Part shown: one piece after another, positions 49,976 through 57,941 of the stretch
Layout of the letters: each line of letters starts with the position of its first letter
How positions within the stretch are numbered: the stretch's first letter is position 1
NCBI GenBank assembly: GCA_046734795.1
Contig: JBKPRX010000011.1
Location: 3,560 to 67,559, forward strand
DNA from: JBKPRX01 sp046734795
GTDB taxonomy: Bacteria > Actinomycetota > Thermoleophilia > Gaiellales > Gaiellaceae
DNA: 64,000 nucleotides
Direction of reading: 5' to 3'
Notes under the pieces: model-generated
What the model saw: only the letters and a program-made list of their open reading frames with translations
Told to the model about the DNA's origin: nothing
Database searches by the model: none
Translations under genes and position numbers: made by a program

Positions 49976-50700
49976 ACGGTTGCCGTCCTTCGCAGCGTTT
50001 GCACGAGCGTGACCGACGTGGCGAGTACGAACAGGAGCACGACCGGCAGTGCTGCGTCCCCGCCGGGCCACTCCGCGCCGGCGCCCTCGACAGCCCAGAA
50101 CGTTCCGAACGTCGTCAGCATCACGCCGACTGCGTACTTGAGCGTGTTCTCGGGCACGCGTGCGAGCGGCGCGCGCACGATCACGCCGACGATTCCGACG
50201 ACCAAGACCGCGGCAGCCGCACCGACCGCTGCAAGCGGAATCGATCCCTGCGTCGAGCCGAACGTGAGAACGATGAACGCAACCTCGAGTCCTTCGAGAA
50301 AGACGCCTTTGAACGACACGACGAAGCCGAACCAGTCGAGCCCTGCGTGGTGCTCGTCGCCGGCGGCGCGCGCCTCGGCCCGCTCGCGCTCGAAGATCGC
50401 AGCTTCGTCGTGCAGCGGCAGGTAGCCGGCGCTGCGGAGGATCGCCTTGCGCAGCCACTGCAACCCGAACACGAGGAGCAACGCGCCGACGACGAGCCGT
50501 AGATCGTCGATCGGAATCTGCGTCAGCGCAGGTCCGAGCGCCGCGACGACGGCAGCAAGCGCCACAACCGCGATGCCGGTGCCGGCGAGCGCCGAGCGCC
50601 AGCCCCGCGTCGTGCCCATCGCCAGCACGATCGTCAGTGCTTCCACCATCTCGACTGCACTCGCGAGGAAGGTCGACGCGACGAGGAAGAAGACCGTCAC
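49972..50700 (-). CDS. COG4280-like membrane protein with two E-xx-E helices
   Basis: A 242-residue protein with about six or seven helices. Two segments, SAVEMVEALTIVLAMGTTRG (residues 14-33) and GVFLEGLEVAFIVLTFGSTQ (about 132-151), each place acidic residues within a helix in a pattern like the REGLE motifs of FTR1 iron permeases. An acidic/His-containing loop (EARAAGDEHHAGLDWFG) lies between them. Metal or cation transport is a reasonable guess, not proved. Coupled to the 60-residue protein downstream. Confidence 0.72.
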   Translation of the reverse strand: MTVFFLVASTFLASAVEMVEALTIVLAMGTTRGWRSALAGTGIAVVALAAVVAALGPALTQIPIDDLRLVVGALLLVFGLQWLRKAILRSAGYLPLHDEAAIFERERAEARAAGDEHHAGLDWFGFVVSFKGVFLEGLEVAFIVLTFGSTQGSIPLAAVGAAAAVLVVGIVGVIVRAPLARVPENTLKYAVGVMLTTFGTFWAVEGAGAEWPGGDAALPVVLLFVLATSVTLVQTLRRTATV

Positions 50701-50728
50701 GTGCGTAGCGTCGCACGCGGCCGAACTG

Positions 50729-52327
50729 TCAGCCGATCAGCAATCCTTCCGCGGCTTCCGACGGTTCGAGGTCCGGCAGTCGGGTCATGCGGAAGGCGTT
50801 CAGGAGCCCAAGCAGGGCGGCGACGAGCGGGATGAGCAGCGCGATCTGCAGCGCTCGCGGCCGCGCCTTCGTGTTGATGTGGATAATCTCGGCCTTCACG
50901 TCGGCCGGTTGGCCGGCGAGCAGCTCTTCGAGGTGCGTGTTCGTCATCACCTCGGCGTTCTTTTCGAGGCCTTTCGCGACCTTGTCCTGCTCGGCCGGTG
51001 AGAGCACCGTGCTGTCGTTCGCGTAGTGAGTGAAGACAAGCGAGAGCGACGCGAGCATGATCGCCCCGGCGAAGGCAAGTCCGAACGAGAGCCCGAACGA
51101 TCCACCCGCCGAGTTCACACCTGCGGCTTCGCTGACGCGCTCCGGCTCGATCGGCGAGAGCGTGTAGTTGTTCAACTGCGAGACGAGCAAACCGAGTCCC
51201 GCGCCGGCGATCGCAAGCGGCACGATCATCGCCCAGCCGGAGTCCGCGCGCGGCACGATCGGAAGCAAGACGACGATGCCGACGGCAAGGAGCAGGAAGC
51301 CGACGAGGATGATCTTGCTCGGGCTGCGCTTCCCGGCTCTCTTGCCGGCTAGGAGCGCGACGAAGAACATGCTGAGCGACAGCGGTGCGAGCGAGAGCCC
51401 GGCCTCGAGCGCGTTGTATTCGAGCACCATCTGCAAGTAGATCGGCAGCGTGATCATCAGCCCGCCGAGCGCAATCTGCTGCAGCGTCTGCGAGGAGATC
51501 CCGAGCCGGAAGTACTTCGACCGGAAGAGACCGGCGTCGATGAGCGCGGGCTTGCCTTCGCGCTTGCGCTTGACGAGCCACCACGCGAGCGAGCCGAGCG
51601 CGACCACGCCGACTGCGATCAGCGCGCCTACGGCCTGGCCGCCCTCCTCCCAGACGAGGATCCCGACGACGACGCCGCCCATGCCGAGCGCAGAGAGGAT
51701 CGCGCCCACGACGTCGATGCGCCGGTCGCCCGTGTACGGCACGTCGTGCACGCGCCGGCTCCCGATGAGCACGATGGCGATGATCACGACCTCGCCGGCG
51801 AATGCGACTCGCCACGAGAGGTACGTCGTGATGAACCCGCCGACGAGCGGGCCGACCGCGGCCGCGATCGCAGCGGCAGCGCCGACGAGCGCGTACGCCT
51901 TCCGCTGCATCGCGCCCTGGAAGTTGCCGTGGATCAGCGACTGCATCGACGGCAGTAGAAGCGACGCGCCGAGTCCGCCGATGATCGCCCAGAAGATGAC
52001 GATCGGAAGCAGGCTCCGCGACAGCGTCATCGAGAGTGCTCCGGCCGCGTAGCCGAGCAGGCCGAGCGTGTAGGCGCGCTTGCGTCCGAAGAGGTCGCCG
52101 ATCTTGCTGCCGATCAGGATGAACGCCGCCGAGACGAGCGCCTCAAGCGCGATCGCCGACTGCACGCCGCTCGCGGTCGTGTCGAGATCGTGCACGACCG
52201 CAGAGATCGAGACGTTCATGAGCGATGTGTCGACAACGAGCACGAACATCGCCATCGCAAGGAGGATCGCGAGGCCCTGATCGCCGCTCGATTCCTCCGG
52301 TATCGCTTCAGTTGCTTCTACGGTCAC
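50729..52327 (-). CDS. MFS drug exporter, DHA2 (EmrB/QacA) family
   Basis: A 532-residue, 14-TM-type exporter related to the one at 4361: VVDTSLMNVSISAVVHDLDT (motif D1), LIGSKIGDLFGRKRAYTLGL (motif A) and GPLVGGFITTYLSWRVAFAG (motif C). A large soluble loop near residues 440-480 (SPAEQDKVAKGLEKNAEVMT) sits before the last helix. Probably pumps hydrophobic compounds with proton exchange. Confidence 0.9.
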   Translation of the reverse strand: MTVEATEAIPEESSGDQGLAILLAMAMFVLVVDTSLMNVSISAVVHDLDTTASGVQSAIALEALVSAAFILIGSKIGDLFGRKRAYTLGLLGYAAGALSMTLSRSLLPIVIFWAIIGGLGASLLLPSMQSLIHGNFQGAMQRKAYALVGAAAAIAAAVGPLVGGFITTYLSWRVAFAGEVVIIAIVLIGSRRVHDVPYTGDRRIDVVGAILSALGMGGVVVGILVWEEGGQAVGALIAVGVVALGSLAWWLVKRKREGKPALIDAGLFRSKYFRLGISSQTLQQIALGGLMITLPIYLQMVLEYNALEAGLSLAPLSLSMFFVALLAGKRAGKRSPSKIILVGFLLLAVGIVVLLPIVPRADSGWAMIVPLAIAGAGLGLLVSQLNNYTLSPIEPERVSEAAGVNSAGGSFGLSFGLAFAGAIMLASLSLVFTHYANDSTVLSPAEQDKVAKGLEKNAEVMTNTHLEELLAGQPADVKAEIIHINTKARPRALQIALLIPLVAALLGLLNAFRMTRLPDLEPSEAAEGLLIG

Positions 52328-52562
52328 GTGTCTCGTCTCAGCTCGTGCATGACGGCGGACGGGCCCGTCGGTCTCGGCCTCGTGGGATGTTCGCGTCCGC
52401 GCGCGGCTTGAAGTATCACCGCGGTGACGAGCTCGGCAGTCACGGGCGGCAGAGCGCCGAGTCGCTTGCTCACGAGTGGCCGTTCGACTAGCCTAGGCGC
52501 GTAGGCATGCATAGGCGTTGCCATGGCAAGCGCCGCGCCGTCCAAAGGAGTGTCGACAGCTG

Positions 52563-52697
52563 GTGATCCACCGGTTCAGCAGGGCAGAGCTCGTCGCGAG
52601 AGGCAGCGCCGCCGTGCTCGTGGCCGGCTCCGCGTTCGGCGCGCCGGCAGAGACGGCCCAGGCGGACGCGCCACCCGACGGCGACGTGTCTATCTGA
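52563..52697 (+). pseudogene. Ferritin-like protein N-terminal stub (Tat-type signal)
   Basis: A 44-codon frame VIHRFSRAELVARGSAAVLVAGSA then FGAPAETAQADAPPDGDVSI and a stop. It looks like the start of secreted ferritin-like-domain proteins common in this lineage (RFSRxELLxRGxxxxAG, then PDGDLAYLRLL). One extra base after GTGTC would read DVSYLRR, the expected continuation, but the rest of the domain is absent: the next gene begins five bases later. An AAAGGAG lies 13 bases before the GTG. Confidence 0.4.
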
Positions 52698-52701
52698 GGC
52701 G

Positions 52702-53076
52702 ATGCCGCGCGAGTTCTACACCGCCCGCGACGCCGCCCGGATGCTCGGAATCAGCCTCGACACGTTGCGCCGCTGGGACCGCGACGGCCGAATCAAGACG
52801 CGCCGCGACTCGAGCAACCGGCGCATCGTCTCTGCGGCCGAGATCGCTCGGCTTCGCGGCGGCGACGGCGAGCGGTTGAGCGCGCGCAACCGCTTCCACG
52901 GCACCGTCGGCGAGATCAAGGTCGAAGGCCTGATGGCGCAAGTCGAGCTCCTCGTGACCGAGCCGGTCAGGCTCGTCGCGATCGTGACCCGCGACGCCGT
53001 CGAAGAGCTCGGACTGAAAAGCGGCTCGCCGGCGACGGCAGTCGTCAAGGCGACTTCCGTGATGGTTCAGAACTAG
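52702..53076 (+). CDS. HTH-TOBE molybdate-responsive regulator
   Basis: A 124-residue two-domain protein: an excisionase/MerR-like helix-turn-helix (residues 1-52, YTARDAARMLGISLDTLRRW, RRIVSAAEIARLRG) followed by a single molybdate-binding TOBE/Mop domain (SARNRFHGTVGEIKVEGLMA, VEELGLKSGSPATAVVKATS). It should sense molybdate and control the modABC genes that start 10 bases downstream. It replaces classical ModE, which has two Mop repeats. Confidence 0.88.
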   Translation: MPREFYTARDAARMLGISLDTLRRWDRDGRIKTRRDSSNRRIVSAAEIARLRGGDGERLSARNRFHGTVGEIKVEGLMAQVELLVTEPVRLVAIVTRDAVEELGLKSGSPATAVVKATSVMVQN

Positions 53077-53086
53077 GAGGGACCGC

Positions 53087-53890
53087 GTGCGCTTGCAGTT
53101 CACCCGCCTCGTCTTCTCCGCTCTGGTCGCCGCGTTGACGATCGCCGGCGCCGGCTCCTCGGCGAACCCCGATGCGCGTGCACGCGCCCAGGCGCGGATC
53201 ACCGTGTTCGCAGCCGCATCGCTCACCGACGCCTTCCCGGCAATCGACGGTTCATTGCGTTACTCCTTCGGCGGCTCGAACGCGCTCGCGACGCAGATCG
53301 CTAACGGCGCTCCGGCGGATGTCTTTGCGTCCGCGAACACGACGATCCCTGCACGGCTCTACGCAAAGGGTGTCGTCGAGAAGCCGGTCAACTTCACCCG
53401 CAACGCGCTCGTGATCGTCGTGCCGAAATCGAACCCGGCGCACATTCACACGGTGTACGACCTCGCCAAGCGGGGCGTGAAGGTCGACGTCGCCAACTCC
53501 GCGGTTCCGGTCGGCAGCTACACGCTCCAAATCCTCAAGAAGATGAATTTGACGGCGAAGGTGACGGCGAATTTCGTCAGCCAGGAGACCGACGTTCGTG
53601 ATGTCCTCGCGAAGGTCGGTCTCGGCCAGGCCGACGCCGGCTTCGTCTACTCGACGGACGCCAAGACGGTGCCCGATCGCGTGAGCGTGATCAAGATGCC
53701 TGCCTCGGCGCAGCCGAAGATCGCCTACGCGATGGCCGTCGTCAGTCGCAGCGCGAACAAGGCAGCCGCCCACGCATTCATCGACAAGGTGCTGAGCAAG
53801 TCCGGACAGGCGGCGTTACTCAGGTACGGCTTCCTGCCGCTCGTCAAGCCGGCGAAGAAGCCGCCGGCCAAGATCAAGAAGAAGACCTAG
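53087..53890 (+). CDS. modA: Molybdate ABC transporter substrate-binding protein
   Basis: A 267-residue secreted protein. After an N-terminal signal (LVFSALVAALTIAGAGSSAN), it has the ModA pattern ITVFAAASLTDAFPAID, FGGSNALATQIANGAPADVF, NALVIVVPKSNPA and DAGFVYSTDAKTVPD. No lipobox Cys is seen, so it may remain anchored by an uncleaved helix or be released. A Lys-rich C-terminus (KPPAKIKKKT) is unusual. Part of the regulator-modA-modB-modC operon. Confidence 0.92.
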   Translation: MRLQFTRLVFSALVAALTIAGAGSSANPDARARAQARITVFAAASLTDAFPAIDGSLRYSFGGSNALATQIANGAPADVFASANTTIPARLYAKGVVEKPVNFTRNALVIVVPKSNPAHIHTVYDLAKRGVKVDVANSAVPVGSYTLQILKKMNLTAKVTANFVSQETDVRDVLAKVGLGQADAGFVYSTDAKTVPDRVSVIKMPASAQPKIAYAMAVVSRSANKAAAHAFIDKVLSKSGQAALLRYGFLPLVKPAKKPPAKIKKKT

Positions 53891-53893
53891 GCG

Positions 53894-54721
53894 ATGCGGC
53901 GCGTCCTGACCGCGGCCGCGGTCTTCGCAGCTGCCGTCCTCTCGTTTTCGTTCTTGCTGCTGCCGATCGTGGCGCTCTTCACGCACCAATCGCTGGGCGA
54001 GCTCTTGCATCAGCTCACGAACCCCGTCGTCAAGGACGCGCTCGTCGTCAGCGCCAAGACGAGCGCGGTCGCGCAGGCGGCGATCCTACTCTTCGGCACG
54101 CCCACCGCGTACGTGATCGCTCGTCACCGCTTCCGCGGCCGTGCGTTCGTGATCACGCTCGTCGAGCTGCCGCTCGTGCTGCCACCGGCGGTCGCGGGTG
54201 TCGGGCTCCTCGTCGCGTTCGGGCGCTTCGGCTTGCTCGGCTCGACCTTCGACGCGCTCGGGATCGACCTCGCCTTCAACCAAGCCGCGGTCGTGCTTGC
54301 CGTCGTCTTCGTCGCGAGTCCGCTCTACATGCGCGCGGCAATCGCGTCCTTCGAGGCGGTCGACTCGAACCTCGTCGCCGCCTCGCGCACGCTGGGCGCC
54401 GGCCCGGAACGAACCTTCTTTCGCGTCGTGCTGCCGCTCGCGCGCGCCGGCCTCGCCGCCGGTGCTGCCCTCGCGCTCGCCCGCGGCCTCGGCGAGTTTG
54501 GCGCCACGATCATGTTCGCCGGCAGCTTCCAGGGCATCACGCAGACGCTGCCGCTTGCGATCTACTTCGAGTTCGACCGCGACTTCGACGTCGCGGTCAC
54601 GATCAGCGCGTTGCTGGTGATCGTCACCGGCGCAATTCTCCTCTCCCTGAAAGCGACCGCCCTGTGGCCGAGCTCGCCGCGGACTTCACGCTCACTCTCC
54701 GAACCTTTGAGCTCGAGCTAG
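53894..54721 (+). CDS. modB: Molybdate ABC transporter permease
   Basis: A 275-residue inner-membrane permease with about six helices. The cytoplasmic EAA loop reads AASRTLGAGPERTFFRVVLP LARAG (about residues 165-190), and GEFGATIMFAGSFQGITQTL is the strong ModB signature. The last 19 codons overlap the beginning of modC in another frame, giving a Ser-rich tail. Starts four bases after modA. Confidence 0.92.
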   Translation: MRRVLTAAAVFAAAVLSFSFLLLPIVALFTHQSLGELLHQLTNPVVKDALVVSAKTSAVAQAAILLFGTPTAYVIARHRFRGRAFVITLVELPLVLPPAVAGVGLLVAFGRFGLLGSTFDALGIDLAFNQAAVVLAVVFVASPLYMRAAIASFEAVDSNLVAASRTLGAGPERTFFRVVLPLARAGLAAGAALALARGLGEFGATIMFAGSFQGITQTLPLAIYFEFDRDFDVAVTISALLVIVTGAILLSLKATALWPSSPRTSRSLSEPLSSS

Positions 54722-55695
54722 CGCTCCGTGCCGAGCGGACGGTCGCGCTCGTCGGCCCCTCGGGCGCCGGCAAGTCGTCCGTGCTTCGAGCGGTCGCCGG
54801 TCTCGCGCGGCCGTCGGTGGGGACGATCGCCCTGGACGAAGACGTCTGGTTCGACGCCGACCGGCGCATCTTCCGTAGTCCCGATCGCCGAAGCGTCGGC
54901 CTCGTCTTCCAGGAGTACGCGCTCTTTCCGCACATGAGCGTGCGCCGCAACGTCGCCTACGGCGGCGCTGCGCGCGTCGACGAGTACCTCGAGCGCTTCC
55001 GCATCGCGCACCTCGCCGAGGCCGACCCGGCTGAGCTCTCAGGCGGCGAGCGCCAGCGCGTCGCTCTCGCGCGCGCGCTCGCACGGAACCCCGGCGCGCT
55101 TCTTCTCGACGAGCCGCTCTCGTCGCTCGACAGCCACACGAAGTCCGCTGTCCGCGTCGAGCTTCAAGAGCTCCTGCATGAGTTCGGCCTGCCGACGGTC
55201 CTCGTCACGCACGACTACGACGACGCGGCCGCGCTCGCCGACGAGGTCGGCGTGATCGTCGACGGCAAGCTCCGCCAGCTCGCGAGCCCGCAAGAGCTCG
55301 TCTCCAATCCCGCGGACGCGTTCGTCGCTTCTTTCACCGGCGCAAACCTGCTGCACGGCGTTGCGCAACCCGAGAACGACGAGCTCACGCTCGTTCGGCT
55401 CGAAAGTGGTGAGCGCATCTACTCCACCGACTCCGCGTTCGGAGACGTCGGCGTCGTCGTCTACCCGTGGGAGATCACCGTCGGTCGCGTCCAGCACTCC
55501 GACTCGGCGCTCAACGTCATCCAGGGCGACGTCCGCTCTGTCGTCCATGTCGGCAACCGTGTGCGCGTTTCGATCGGCCCGATCACTGCGGAGGTCACCG
55601 CCGCCTCCGCGCACGAGCTCGACCTCGCCCGCGGCGGCCGAGCCGTGGCGACCTTCAAAGCAACCGGTACCCGCCTCGTGCCCCGCGCGCGATAA
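54664..55695 (+). CDS. modC: Molybdate ABC transporter ATP-binding protein
   Basis: A 343-residue ATPase: Walker A GPSGAGKSSVLRAVAGL (about residue 36), Q-loop VFQEYALFPHMSV, signature LSGGERQRVALARALARNP, Walker B LLLDEPLSSLDS and H-loop LVTHDYDDA. The C-terminal third is a regulatory TOBE domain (SALNVIQGDVRSVVHVGNRV). The GTG start lies 58 bases inside modB, so translation is probably coupled. It powers molybdate (or tungstate) uptake. Confidence 0.92.
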   Translation: MAELAADFTLTLRTFELELALRAERTVALVGPSGAGKSSVLRAVAGLARPSVGTIALDEDVWFDADRRIFRSPDRRSVGLVFQEYALFPHMSVRRNVAYGGAARVDEYLERFRIAHLAEADPAELSGGERQRVALARALARNPGALLLDEPLSSLDSHTKSAVRVELQELLHEFGLPTVLVTHDYDDAAALADEVGVIVDGKLRQLASPQELVSNPADAFVASFTGANLLHGVAQPENDELTLVRLESGERIYSTDSAFGDVGVVVYPWEITVGRVQHSDSALNVIQGDVRSVVHVGNRVRVSIGPITAEVTAASAHELDLARGGRAVATFKATGTRLVPRAR

Positions 55696-55743
55696 GAGAT
55701 CCGCGACGTGCGTGGGTCGGCCGCGCGGTCCGCTCCTGACGCC

Positions 55744-56139
55744 TCACTTCGCGACCGAAGCGTCAGCTTCAGGCGCTCTGTCGTCTCCTTCTGGCTCGAG
55801 AATGAAGATCTCGGCCGACATATCCGGGTCGAAGCACACTTGTGACATGAACGCGAGCACTCTCCGGTTGAGCGCGTTCTCGACGATCTCGATGAACGCG
55901 GTTTTCATGGTGTCTTGGAAGATCGTGCGCGTCTCGCGCACGGCGTCTGCGCGGCCGGCGTCGATCAACGTCCGTTCGATCGGCGTGTAGATGTCCTCGA
56001 GAACGCACACGACGTAGTTGCGCTGCATGATCGTGCGGACGGTCGTTGCGCCGCGTCCGTAGTGCTCGCGGTGGAGCCGGGTGATCCCGTTCGAGATGGC
56101 CGACAGGTGTCGTCCGCGATCGAGTGGCGTTGTTGTCAT
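55744..56139 (-). CDS. DUF2294/MpsC-like protein
   Basis: A 131-residue protein: ISNGITRLHREHYGRGATTV, RTIMQRNYVVCVLEDIYTPI, RADAVRETRTIFQDTMKTAF and VLAFMSQVCFDPDMSAEIFI match the DUF2294 (MpsC-like) family, whose staphylococcal relatives belong to a membrane-potential system. It is convergent with modC and a close paralogue of the 56956 product. No membrane segment is visible, so it is cytoplasmic. Confidence 0.82.
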   Translation of the reverse strand: MTTTPLDRGRHLSAISNGITRLHREHYGRGATTVRTIMQRNYVVCVLEDIYTPIERTLIDAGRADAVRETRTIFQDTMKTAFIEIVENALNRRVLAFMSQVCFDPDMSAEIFILEPEGDDRAPEADASVAK

Positions 56140-56355
56140 CTTCTCGCTGACGCCGCCCCGAGGCTAGGTCCGCAAGGTGACGTGGGCAGCGGGCGCGCCA
56201 CCAAGCGGAGTCGAGCACCTAAGGGCTCGACATCTGCCCGGGAAGGACAGCCATCGCGCTCCACAGTTCTTCGCAGCAACGGCACGGGCTCTCCGCGCAG
56301 CCGCCGACCTCGGCACTCTAGACAGTGCTCGCGTCCGCCTGTGGCGGCGCCGCCG
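56140..56355. other. Intergenic region, nothing recognised
   Basis: A 216-base stretch between two minus-strand genes. I find no ribosome site, clear palindrome or coding-like frame of its own; it should contain the promoter of the MpsC-like gene. Confidence 0.45.
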
Positions 56356-56709
56356 TCAACGATCTTGTCGTCGCGGGTCGAGTTTGATCGCCGCGACTGC
56401 GCTCTCGCCGAACTTCTCGACGACGATGAAGCGCTCGTTCCTCTCGACGACGCGTTCGACCGCCGGGATGTCGTGGCCGGCGAGGACGGCGAAGTGCGTG
56501 GGGACGGCGCGGAGATGATCGTACTCGGCTTGGCTAAGGACGATGCGTTCGGTGCAGTCCTTGTGGCCGCATTCGCAGAGGATCTCCACCTTGTCGTGCA
56601 TCTCGAGGGTCACCGCGAGCTCGTCAATCCGCTCATTGACCTCGCGGAAGAGCGATTGGCGGTGTCCGACGTCGCGGGCCCGCGGCCCCGATTCCTCCGT
56701 CTGTTGCAT
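56356..56709 (-). CDS. Hypothetical protein with CxCGxxxC motif
   Basis: A 117-residue soluble protein: FREVNERIDELAVTLEMHDK (helical), VEILCECGHKDCTERIVLSQ (CxCGxxxC, likely metal or zinc site), YDHLRAVPTHFAVLAGHDIP and VERNERFIVVEKFGE. ATG 56709 has a GAGGAGGG site; longer frames do not. I do not know its function, but similar proteins are common in this group of actinobacteria. It lies between two MpsC-like paralogues. Confidence 0.75.
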   Translation of the reverse strand: MQQTEESGPRARDVGHRQSLFREVNERIDELAVTLEMHDKVEILCECGHKDCTERIVLSQAEYDHLRAVPTHFAVLAGHDIPAVERVVERNERFIVVEKFGESAVAAIKLDPRRQDR

Positions 56710-56955
56710 CACGAACCCTCCTCGGAATGACCCTGTTGTCCGAGGGCTCGTCGCCTGCCGCTCTGGACAGGCCGCGCACCCACTTCCTGCAGAAGCGCCG
56801 GAGCGGCGAAACCACACCAGTGCCCGGGTTTTAAGGCTATCACCGTCCCATTGTGATCAGCTAGCGTGGAGGTGCACAACTACCCGCCTGGTTGTTTCTT
56901 CGCTCCTTCCTCCTTCCGGGTATCGATCCTCGGGGAGCGGGTTAGCGGGTGTGCG

Positions 56956-57333
56956 ATGACGAGCGTGATCTCCGAACGTGCACAGCAGGCGGCGGCGGTC
57001 TCAAATGCGATCACTCGGATGCATCGAGAGCACTACGGTCGCGGCGCGACGACGACGAGGACGATCATCCAGCGCAACTACGTCGTCTGCTTTCTGGAGG
57101 ACATCTACACGCCGTTCGAGCGGACACTGATCGAGTCCGGGCGGGCGGATGCGGTTCGAGAGACGCGGACGATCTTCCAGGACGCGATGGCAGCGAAGTT
57201 CACCGAGGCCGTCGAGGCCGCGACGGGCAGGGCCGTGATCGCCTTCATGTCGCAGGTGCACTTCGAGCCAGACATGGCAGCCGAGGTCTTCGTCCTCGAA
57301 CCGCACGCAGACGACCGCGCGCCCGAGGGCTGA
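56956..57333 (+). CDS. DUF2294/MpsC-like protein
   Basis: A 125-residue paralogue of the 55744 product, matching at most positions across VSNAITRMHREHYGRGATTT, RTIIQRNYVVCFLEDIYTPF, ERTLIESGRADAVRETRTIF, and VIAFMSQVHFEPDMAAEVFV. The ATG start matches the N-terminus of the paralogue. It is transcribed divergently from the CxCGxxxC-protein gene across a 246-base region that contains an ATCAC-N9-GTGAT inverted repeat at 56839-56857. Confidence 0.82.
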   Translation: MTSVISERAQQAAAVSNAITRMHREHYGRGATTTRTIIQRNYVVCFLEDIYTPFERTLIESGRADAVRETRTIFQDAMAAKFTEAVEAATGRAVIAFMSQVHFEPDMAAEVFVLEPHADDRAPEG

Positions 57334-57502
57334 CCGACACATTCCGCGTTTGGGCTGGCGGCGAGGCCGGGTATAGACCCCTGCGGTGCTCGGATGCGGA
57401 GGACGTGCGAGCGCCGATTGGAGTCGCTGGGTGCGAGATCAGTCCGTTGTGGCTGATGGACGAACCCTCGATCCGCCTAAGTCGGAACCGAGGAGGGCCG
57501 TC

Positions 57503-57838
57503 ATGTCCAGTGCACACTCAGCTCAGATCGTCACGCCGGCCGTAGGGCCGGAGTCGGGCGACGCTCGACCGCAGCTCCTGTTCTTCTACTCGAGTACCTC
57601 GGGAAGCTCGCGACGCACGGAGGGCTTTCTGGCGCAGGTGCTGCAGCGTCGCCGTAACCACCATTCGTTTCAGCTGCGTCGCATCGACGTCGACCGGCAC
57701 CCCCAGCTCGTCGAACGCTTCAAGGTCGACGGAGTACCCGCGCTCGTCGTCGTCGAGAGCAAACGCGTTCGCGCTCGCCTGAGCAGCCCGCGCGGTTGTG
57801 CAGAGATCGCCGAGACGCTGGCGCCATGGCTGACCTGA
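57503..57838 (+). CDS. Thioredoxin-fold protein without CxxC
   Basis: A 111-residue protein resembling thioredoxin: QLLFFYSSTSGSSRRTEGFL places Ser residues where the WCxxC active site is normally found, RRIDVDRHPQLVERFKVDGV is the second helix region, and VPALVVVESKRVRARLSSPR holds the cis-proline. It cannot do dithiol chemistry and may bind a partner instead. ATG 57503 has a GAGGAGGG site. Confidence 0.75.
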   Translation: MSSAHSAQIVTPAVGPESGDARPQLLFFYSSTSGSSRRTEGFLAQVLQRRRNHHSFQLRRIDVDRHPQLVERFKVDGVPALVVVESKRVRARLSSPRGCAEIAETLAPWLT

Positions 57839-57874
57839 GCTCGTGAAGGTGCTGCGTCAGCGCTGAGCGTTGCT

Positions 57875-57898
57875 GCGGCCGTCCGCGCGCGCGGCCGC
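57875..57898. terminator. Candidate bidirectional terminator
   Basis: GCGGCCG and CGGCCGC form a 7-bp perfect stem around a 10-base GC loop between two convergent genes (thioredoxin-fold and nitronate monooxygenase). No T-run. Confidence 0.4.
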
Positions 57899-57941
57899 CG
57901 CCGGCGTCTGACGAACTCGAACCGTTTCGAGCGGACTCGAG

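Noticed and set aside
56839..56857. ATCAC-N9-GTGAT as a CRP-type site
   Set aside because: The half-sites are in the opposite order to the CRP consensus TGTGA-N6-TCACA, and the arms are short.
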